Assembly: GCA_944320985.1 (NCBI GenBank)
Contig: CALUJN010000048.1
Span: 1 to 64,000 of the forward strand
Length of the DNA: 64,000 nt
Reading direction: 5' to 3'
Source: an uncultured Alistipes sp.
Lineage (GTDB): Bacteria > Bacteroidota > Bacteroidia > Bacteroidales > Rikenellaceae
The stretch's first letter is position 1; each line of letters begins with the position of its first letter. Both the position numbers and the translations under genes were made by a program. Below are positions 58,646-64,000 of this stretch, in pieces. The notes below the pieces were generated by a model. The model worked only from the letters and a program-made list of their open reading frames with translations. It ran no database searches and was not told the origin of the DNA.

Positions 58646-58675
58646 AAAAAACCGACTTTTGAAAGTCGGTTTTTT
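58646..58675. terminator. bidirectional terminator between the hybrid regulator and gdhA
   Basis: AAAAAACCGACTTT (58646-58659) and its exact complement (58662-58675) form a long A/T-ended stem, with T-runs on both strands. It separates two convergent genes. Confidence 0.92.
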
Positions 58676-58712
58676 GTTGTTGCTTGTCGAGCCTTCTCGA
58701 CGCCGGTGCAGA

Positions 58713-60068
58713 CTAAACGCAGCCCTGGGCCAGCATGGCGTTGGCTACCTTCATGAAGCCGCCGATGTTGGCACCCACCACGTAGTTGACATATCCGTCG
58801 GGTTCCGTACCGTATTGTACGCATACGTCGTGGATGTTCTTCATGATGGATTTCAGTTTGGCATCGACCTCTTCGGGGGTCCAGGTGATGCGCATCGAGT
58901 TCTGGGTCATCTCCAGACCCGAGGTGGCCACACCGCCCGCATTCGAGGCCTTGCCCGGGGAGTAGAGCAGCTTGTGCTGCTGGAAGATCTTGATCGCTTC
59001 GGGCGTCGAGGGCATGTTGGCACCCTCGGCCACGCAGATGCAGCCGTTGTCCACCAGCATCTGGGCCTCGTCACCGTTCAGTTCGTTCTGTGTGGCGCAC
59101 GGCATGGCGATGTCGCACTTCACGCCCCACGGACGCTCGCCCGGGTAGTAGGTGGCCGACGGGTAGTGTTCGGCGTACTCCTTGATCCGTCCACGGAAGA
59201 CGTTCTTGAGCTCCATGACATACTCCAGCTTCTCGGGGCTGATGCCTTCGGGATCGTAGATGTAACCCGACGAGTCGGAGAGCGTCACGACCTTGGCTCC
59301 CAGCTCCGTGGCCTTCATGCAGGCATATTGGGCGACGTTGCCCGAGCCGGAGATGCAGACCGTCTTGCCCTGGAACGAATCGCCGCGCGTGGCAAGCATC
59401 TCCTGGGCGAAGTAGCAGGTGCCGTATCCCGTAGCTTCGGGACGCAGCGGACTGCCGCCCCAGTCGCGGCCCTTTCCGGTGAGCGTTCCGGTGAATTCGT
59501 CGCGCAGCCGCTTGTATTGTCCGAACATGTAGCCGATTTCACGTCCTCCGACGCCGATATCGCCGGCCGGGACATCGGTATCCTGGCCGATGTGGCGCTG
59601 CAACTCGGTCATGAACGACTGGCAGAACTTCATCACCTCGTTGTCCGATTTGCCTTTGGGATTGAAGTCCGAACCTCCTTTGGCTCCACCCATCGGAAGG
59701 GTCGTCAAGCTGTTCTTGAAGGTTTGTTCGAAGGCCAGGAACTTCAGAATCGAGAGGTTCACCGAGGGGTGGAAGCGGATACCTCCCTTGTAGGGACCGA
59801 TGGCGCTGTTCATCTGGACACGATAGCCGCGGTTGATTTCGATTTCACCCTTGTCGTTGAGCCATGCTACGCGGAACATGATGACCCGTTCGGGTTCGGC
59901 GATACGTTCGAGAATCTTCATTTTCTGCAGAATCGGGCTGGCGACGATATGGGGTGCCAACGATTCGGCCACCTCGCGGACGGCCTGGTGGAACTCCGGT
60001 TCACCCGGATTGCGGGCGATCAGCCGGGCCATGAAATCTTCGACATACTGTCGGGCTTGTTCGTTCAT
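58713..60068 (-). CDS. gdhA: glutamate dehydrogenase, hexameric type
   Basis: GdhA interconverts glutamate and 2-oxoglutarate plus ammonia, a main ammonia assimilation route in gut Bacteroidota. The 451-residue protein has GPYKGGIRFHPSVN, the catalytic LPMGGAKGGSDFNPKG (about 123-138), DVPAGDIGVGGREIGYM, the Rossmann loop ISGSGNVAQYA, and AEGANMPS. Length fits the small hexameric class. On the minus strand upstream, a TAATTTTA box with a CTTG about 20 bases before it is a weak promoter candidate. No partner gene is adjacent. Confidence 0.96.
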   Translation of the reverse strand: MNEQARQYVEDFMARLIARNPGEPEFHQAVREVAESLAPHIVASPILQKMKILERIAEPERVIMFRVAWLNDKGEIEINRGYRVQMNSAIGPYKGGIRFHPSVNLSILKFLAFEQTFKNSLTTLPMGGAKGGSDFNPKGKSDNEVMKFCQSFMTELQRHIGQDTDVPAGDIGVGGREIGYMFGQYKRLRDEFTGTLTGKGRDWGGSPLRPEATGYGTCYFAQEMLATRGDSFQGKTVCISGSGNVAQYACMKATELGAKVVTLSDSSGYIYDPEGISPEKLEYVMELKNVFRGRIKEYAEHYPSATYYPGERPWGVKCDIAMPCATQNELNGDEAQMLVDNGCICVAEGANMPSTPEAIKIFQQHKLLYSPGKASNAGGVATSGLEMTQNSMRITWTPEEVDAKLKSIMKNIHDVCVQYGTEPDGYVNYVVGANIGGFMKVANAMLAQGCV

Positions 60069-60242
60069 AGCGTTTCGATTTTAGAGGTTCTGGAATGATT
60101 TTCTGGCCTTAAAATTAATAAATCCGGGGCTATTTTGCAAGTTCTTTAAGAATTTCATAAAATATTTTACTTACGCCTGTCTCGCTTTTGCTTACGGTTT
60201 GCTTTTCTGCCGCCCGGCATATTTGCGAATCCGTAATAAAAA

Positions 60243-60269
60243 ATGACGGATTCGCCGTGAATCCGTCAT
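60243..60269 (-). terminator. terminator after the DUF4923-like gene
   Basis: ATGACGGATTC (60243-60253) and its exact complement (60259-60269) enclose five bases. Read on the minus strand the stem is followed by TTTTTATT, so it ends the pepT-nadE-DUF4923 direction before gdhA. Confidence 0.85.
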
Positions 60270-60317
60270 GGAAAATTTTTTCAAAAAAATTGCATCTCTC
60301 CTCCCGGATTTGTACCG

Positions 60318-60914
60318 TTACTTTGAAAAAGCGAATCCGAGGTAGACGTTTTCGTATTTTTTGAGCAGCGAGACGATCGTTGAGAGCGAAGAGATCTGAC
60401 TGCCGAGTTCTGTTGCGAAGTTCACCAGTTTCGTAACCGGAAAGAGCAGTTGCAGATCCGTTCCGCTGATGTAGGCATGTCCTTCGACGGATCCCAGGTT
60501 GAGTTTTCCCTTGGCGAAGTGGAGCGTCACGACGTGGGTGTCCGGGGCGTATTCGTAGGTTCCTGCGAGTTCGTGTTTGCCGAGCAGGGCCGTAAAGGTG
60601 CTGTCGGCCTTTTCGAAGGTGAAACTTCCCGAACCCGACTCGATACCGGTCAGGGCATAGGCCTTTTCAAGCTTCTCCACAATGGTGGTTTCGAGAGCCG
60701 CAGCCCCGAGTTTCGAGGCGGTGTCCTCGCCCTCGAACTTCACGCCCGGACCGGTATAGTTCCAGGTCCCCGCAAGGGCGTATTGGGTGAGTTTGCCGTC
60801 GGTGGCTTCATCGACGGCCGAAGAGGCGATCTTTTTCAGAGCCTCTTTCCAGTCCTGTGCTGCGGCCGGAGCTGCCAGAAGCAGGATGACCGCCGAAAAT
60901 AGGAGTTTTTTCAT
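60318..60914 (-). CDS. DUF4923-like secreted protein
   Basis: The 198-residue protein has a signal peptide ending in APAAAQ (about residue 20) and no lipobox. The mature part has an N-terminal helix (DWKEALKKIASSAVDEATDG), then LAGTWNYTGPGVKFEGED and a beta-rich barrel-like core (KHELAGTYEYAPDTHVVTLHF). A C-terminal helix ends in YLGFAFSK. The pattern resembles DUF4923, a lipocalin-like family common in Bacteroidales with no known function. I chose the ATG at 60914; the in-frame ATG three codons upstream (60923) is also possible. It lies downstream of nadE, separated by a repeat array. Confidence 0.75.
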   Translation of the reverse strand: MKKLLFSAVILLLAAPAAAQDWKEALKKIASSAVDEATDGKLTQYALAGTWNYTGPGVKFEGEDTASKLGAAALETTIVEKLEKAYALTGIESGSGSFTFEKADSTFTALLGKHELAGTYEYAPDTHVVTLHFAKGKLNLGSVEGHAYISGTDLQLLFPVTKLVNFATELGSQISSLSTIVSLLKKYENVYLGFAFSK

Positions 60915-60960
60915 GGTGTACATCTCTTTTACAGACGGGAGATCTTCCGATCCCCCGTTC

Positions 60961-61067
60961 GGGAAAATGTCAGTCCGCCGGTTTCCGGGTAAATGTAAGC
61001 CCGTCGGGTCTCCGGGTAGCTGTCAGAGCGCCGGGTCTCCGGGGAAATGGCAGTCTGCCGGCTCTAC
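60961..61067. repeat. four-copy 27-bp degenerate tandem repeat between nadE and the DUF4923-like gene
   Basis: Four adjacent units run 60961-60986 (26 bases), 60987-61013, 61014-61040 and 61041-61067 (27 each). Each begins GGG(T/A/G)A and ends with a CCGG(G)TCTCC-like tail. The array ends 24 bases from the nadE stop. Units are well diverged. Confidence 0.85.
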
Positions 61068-61091
61068 GGCTTCGAGGCGTTCCGCCGCGGA

Positions 61092-63017
61092 TTACAACGT
61101 ATCGAGTTCGCGGAGCCACACGTCGGCCGAGGCGTCCGAGGGCATTCTCCAGTCTCCGCGGGGCGAGAGGCTTACCGTGCCGACTTTCGGACCGTCGGGC
61201 ATGGCCGAACGTTTGAACTGCTGTGCGAAGAACCTCCGGAAGAAGACCTTCAGCCACTTGAGGATCGTGTCGCGCTCGTAGCTCCCTTCGAAAGCCACTT
61301 CGGCCAGCAGGAGAATCTTTTCCGGGCCATATCCCATCCGGAGGAAGTTATAGAGGAAGAAGTCGTGGAGTTCGTAGGGCCCCACCAGATCTTCGGTCTT
61401 TTGGGCGATCTTGCCGTCGGCGTCGGCCGGGAGGAGTTCGGGACTGACGGGCGTGTCGATGATGTCGAGCAGCGTGGCGCGCGTGGCGGGGTCATGCTCC
61501 GTGTCTGCAACCCACTTCACCAGATGGCGCACCAGGGTCTTGGGCACCGAGGCGTTGACGCCGTACATCGACATCTGGTCGCCGTTGTACGTGGCCCAGC
61601 CGAGTGCCAGCTCCGAGAGGTCGCCCGTACCAATGACCAGACCTCCCTCCATGTTGGCCACATCCATCAGGATCTGCGTCCGCTCGCGGGCCTGGGCATT
61701 CTCGTAGGCGGCCGAGCGGTCCGCGGGATCGAGTCCGATGTCGCGCATGTGTTGCAGACAGGCGTCGCGGATCGGGATTTCACGGACGGTAACACCCAGT
61801 CCGCGCATCAGCTCCAGTGCGTTGTGGTAGGTGCGGTCGGTGGTTCCGAAGCCCGGCATGGTGATTCCGATGATTCCGGCCCGGTCCATCTGCAGCAGGT
61901 CGAACGAACGGACCGTCACCAGCAGGGCCAGCGTCGAATCCAGACCGCCCGAAATGCCGACGACGGCCCTCTCGCAACGTGCATGACGCAGGCGTCGGGC
62001 CAGACCGTGTGACTGGATGCGGAAGATCTCCTCGCAACGTTCGCTGCGGTGCTCCTCCTCCTTCGGGACGAACGGCATCGGGTCGATATCGCGATCCGGC
62101 ACGGCGGCCCGCAACCCCTCGGGAATCTCCATCTCGATGACGGTGTTTTCCGACGCACTTTCGCGTTGCCGGAACGAGGGGTTGCGGCGGCGTTCGAACT
62201 CCAGACGCTGCAGGTCCACGTCGGCGACGATGAGTTGTTCCTCGGTCGAGAAACGCTCGGCTTCGCGCAGAATGGTTCCGTTTTCGGCGATCAGACCGTT
62301 CCCAGCGAAGACCAGGTCGGTCGACGACTCGCCGAATCCTGCCGAGACATAGACATAGGCGGAGAGCGTCCGGGCCGACTGCTGGGCTACGAGCTCCCGC
62401 AGATAAGCGTGTTTGCCGGCCAGTTCGGGGGATGCCGAGAGGTTGAAGATCACCTTGGCGCCGTTCAGCGCCAGTTGCGACGAGGGGGGAATCGGTGCCC
62501 AAAGGTCCTCGCAGATCTCCACGCCGAACTCCGCTCCGTTGATTTCGAATGTCAGGTCGGCGCCGAAATCGGCCTGCTGTCCCCCCACCGCGATCTGCTC
62601 TTCGGAGATTCCGGCTCCGGAGGCGAACCAGCGATCTTCGTAGAACTCTCCGTAATTGGGAATGTAGCTCTTCGGCACGACGCTCAGGATCTTGCCCTGG
62701 GCCATCACTACGGCACAGTTGTAGAGAGCCGATCCGTGGCGCAGCGGAGCTCCGACGACCAATGCCAGGGGGAGCTTGCGTGTTGCCTTGGCGAGTCGCG
62801 CCAGGGCCTCGTCGGCCGCTTCGAGCAGCGTGGTCTGCAGCAGCAGGTCGCCGCACGTATAGGCCGTCAGCCCCAATTCGGGGAATGCCACGATCTCCAC
62901 GCCGCGGCGTGCGGCCTCCTCGGCCAGCGCTGCCGTGCGCTCCATGTTATAGAGGCAGTCGCCAACCCGCAGCGAAGGAACTGCGGCCGCGACCTTCAGA
63001 AATCCGAACTTGTCCAT
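61092..63017 (-). CDS. nadE: glutamine-dependent NAD+ synthetase
   Basis: NadE amidates nicotinic acid adenine dinucleotide to NAD+. The 641-residue protein has an N-terminal nitrilase-type glutaminase with the triad E47 (FPELGLTAY), K116 ([15 protein letters not shown]) and C169 (GVEICEDLW). The C-terminal ATP pyrophosphatase domain has SGGLDS at 356-361 and [18 protein letters not shown]. Both domains are complete, so it can use glutamine directly. nadC at 25243 is in the same pathway. The upstream gap has nine consecutive Cs on the plus strand (63069-63077). Confidence 0.96.
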   Translation of the reverse strand: MDKFGFLKVAAAVPSLRVGDCLYNMERTAALAEEAARRGVEIVAFPELGLTAYTCGDLLLQTTLLEAADEALARLAKATRKLPLALVVGAPLRHGSALYNCAVVMAQGKILSVVPKSYIPNYGEFYEDRWFASGAGISEEQIAVGGQQADFGADLTFEINGAEFGVEICEDLWAPIPPSSQLALNGAKVIFNLSASPELAGKHAYLRELVAQQSARTLSAYVYVSAGFGESSTDLVFAGNGLIAENGTILREAERFSTEEQLIVADVDLQRLEFERRRNPSFRQRESASENTVIEMEIPEGLRAAVPDRDIDPMPFVPKEEEHRSERCEEIFRIQSHGLARRLRHARCERAVVGISGGLDSTLALLVTVRSFDLLQMDRAGIIGITMPGFGTTDRTYHNALELMRGLGVTVREIPIRDACLQHMRDIGLDPADRSAAYENAQARERTQILMDVANMEGGLVIGTGDLSELALGWATYNGDQMSMYGVNASVPKTLVRHLVKWVADTEHDPATRATLLDIIDTPVSPELLPADADGKIAQKTEDLVGPYELHDFFLYNFLRMGYGPEKILLLAEVAFEGSYERDTILKWLKVFFRRFFAQQFKRSAMPDGPKVGTVSLSPRGDWRMPSDASADVWLRELDTL

Positions 63018-63138
63018 CTTGTCAAATGTTTCTGTATTCCGGGGGCTTGCCCGGCTTTTCGATCGCCTCCCCCCCCCGGTAACGGGAACCCGTGAGTCCC
63101 TTCTCTCTTTTTGTATTGCTCGACCTCTTCCGCGTCGC

Positions 63139-64000
63139 TTATTCGGCCCAGAGTTGTGCCAGATTCAGGATCACCTGCTGGGCCTTGCGCATCGTCGTGA
63201 GCGAGCAGTATTCGAACTTGCCGTGGAAGTTCATTCCTCCGGTGAAGAGGTTCGGGCAGGGGAGCCCCATGAACGAGAGCCGTGCACCGTCCGTACCGCC
63301 GCGGATGGGCCGTACGAGCGGTTTCACGCCGGCCATCTCCATGGCCCGCAGCGCACGGTCGATCACCTGCGGATGCGGCTCGACCATCTTGCGCATGTTG
63401 AAGTACTGGTCCTTCATCGTGAGGGTCAGCACTTCGTCGCCGTATTTCTTCTTGAGCAGGTCGACGCACGCCCACATGAAGACCTTCTTCTGCTCGAAAC
63501 GCTCGGCGTCGTGGTCGCGGATGATGTAGCTCAGCGAGGCCTGCTCGACCGTGCCGTTCACCCCGACACAATGGTAGAATCCCTCGTAGCCTTCGGTGTA
63601 TTGCGGGCGTTCGGCGGCCGGAAGCAGCCCCTGCAGTTCGCAGGCCACGTCAATGGCATTGATCATCTTCCCCTTGGCATAACCCGGGTGGACGTTGCGG
63701 CCCTGGATCTCGATCTTGGCGCTTGCGGCGTTGAAGTTCTCATACTCCAGCTCGCCCTCCATGCCGCCGTCGACCGTGTAGGCGAAGTCCGCACCGAAGG
63801 CCTTCACGTCGAAGAAATCGACGCCACGACCCACCTCCTCGTCGGGAGTGAAGCCGATGCGGATCTTTCCGTGTTTGACCTCGGGATGGTTCAGCAGGTA
63901 CTCGGCGGCGGTCATGATCTCCGCTACGCCGGCCTTGTCATCGGCTCCGAGCAGCGTCGTGCCGTCGGTGTGGATCAGCGTGTGGCCCTTGAAGAATGCC
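63139..64000 (-). CDS. pepT: peptidase T (5' end beyond the window)
   Basis: PepT is a zinc aminopeptidase that removes the N-terminal residue of tripeptides. The visible 287 residues begin at the window edge with [13 protein letters not shown] and run to the stop at 63139. Family motifs are [15 protein letters not shown] (metal-ligand aspartate), [12 protein letters not shown] with the catalytic Glu-Glu pair, [18 protein letters not shown], and the C-terminal [20 protein letters not shown]. About the first 120 residues are missing. The stop is 121 bases before the nadE start on the same strand. Confidence 0.94.
   Translation of the reverse strand, partial: AFFKGHTLIHTDGTTLLGADDKAGVAEIMTAAEYLLNHPEVKHGKIRIGFTPDEEVGRGVDFFDVKAFGADFAYTVDGGMEGELEYENFNAASAKIEIQGRNVHPGYAKGKMINAIDVACELQGLLPAAERPQYTEGYEGFYHCVGVNGTVEQASLSYIIRDHDAERFEQKKVFMWACVDLLKKKYGDEVLTLTMKDQYFNMRKMVEPHPQVIDRALRAMEMAGVKPLVRPIRGGTDGARLSFMGLPCPNLFTGGMNFHGKFEYCSLTTMRKAQQVILNLAQLWAE

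Noticed and set aside
60150..60320. Possible non-coding RNA in the A/T-rich gap between gdhA and the DUF4923-like gene.
   Set aside because: Its only clear structure is the terminator at 60243-60269; the rest fits an ordinary gdhA upstream region.

Overview
The window looks like a chromosomal piece of a GC-rich Bacteroidota, most likely an Alistipes-like member of the Rikenellaceae. That placement is inferred. It rests on Bacteroidota-type promoters (TTTG, 19 bases, TAnnTTTG), SusC/SusD pairs, a hybrid two-component regulator, many lipobox proteins and high GC in all genes. No 16S gene is present to confirm it. No rRNA, tRNA, CRISPR array, insertion sequence or phage gene was seen.

Positions 1-21450 (+ strand) form a nucleotide-synthesis supercluster. 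The pyrimidine block comes first: carB (5' truncated), pyrK, pyrD, pyrF, a small CPFC thioredoxin-fold protein, pyrE and pyrB. PyrB carries a C-terminal four-cysteine tail like the zinc domain of PyrI. A strong promoter and a structured leader then start a complete purine pathway from 5-aminoimidazole ribonucleotide and PRPP: purE, K, L, C, F, M, N, H, D. It ends with folD, which supplies the formyl-folate used by PurN and PurH. The first 110 bases are an inverted, synonymously diverged copy of carB positions 127-236, so the left end is probably a chimeric junction.

Positions 21683-28664 (- strand) read as one run from a promoter near 28690: a GH2-like protein that has lost its catalytic residues, rlmH, a calycin-like lipoprotein, nadC, an LtaS-like phosphoglycerol transferase, and an overlapping DUF2156-GNAT protein. 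A bidirectional terminator at 21592-21622 separates this run from folD. Facing away from it are asnS, rpoN and a PAP2-like membrane protein (28767-32647).

Positions 33184-58625 (+ strand) are a polysaccharide utilization locus. It holds two SusC/SusD pairs, a DUF1735-type lipoprotein, two tandem agarase-like clan GH-A hydrolases (one with a plain signal peptide, one a lipoprotein), two lipoproteins with PKD-like repeats, a GH3 and a GH2 enzyme, and a hybrid two-component sensor/regulator. Terminators at 50357-50391 and 54487-54523 divide it into three transcription units. The target glycan cannot be named from sequence; the agarase-like enzymes, GH3 and GH2 suggest a beta-linked galactose- or glucose-containing polymer.

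Positions 58713-64000 (- strand) hold pepT (5' truncated by the window end), nadE, a DUF4923-like secreted protein and gdhA.

Four intergenic gaps contain degenerate tandem repeats. Each gap has its own unit, and nearly all spacings are multiples of three.
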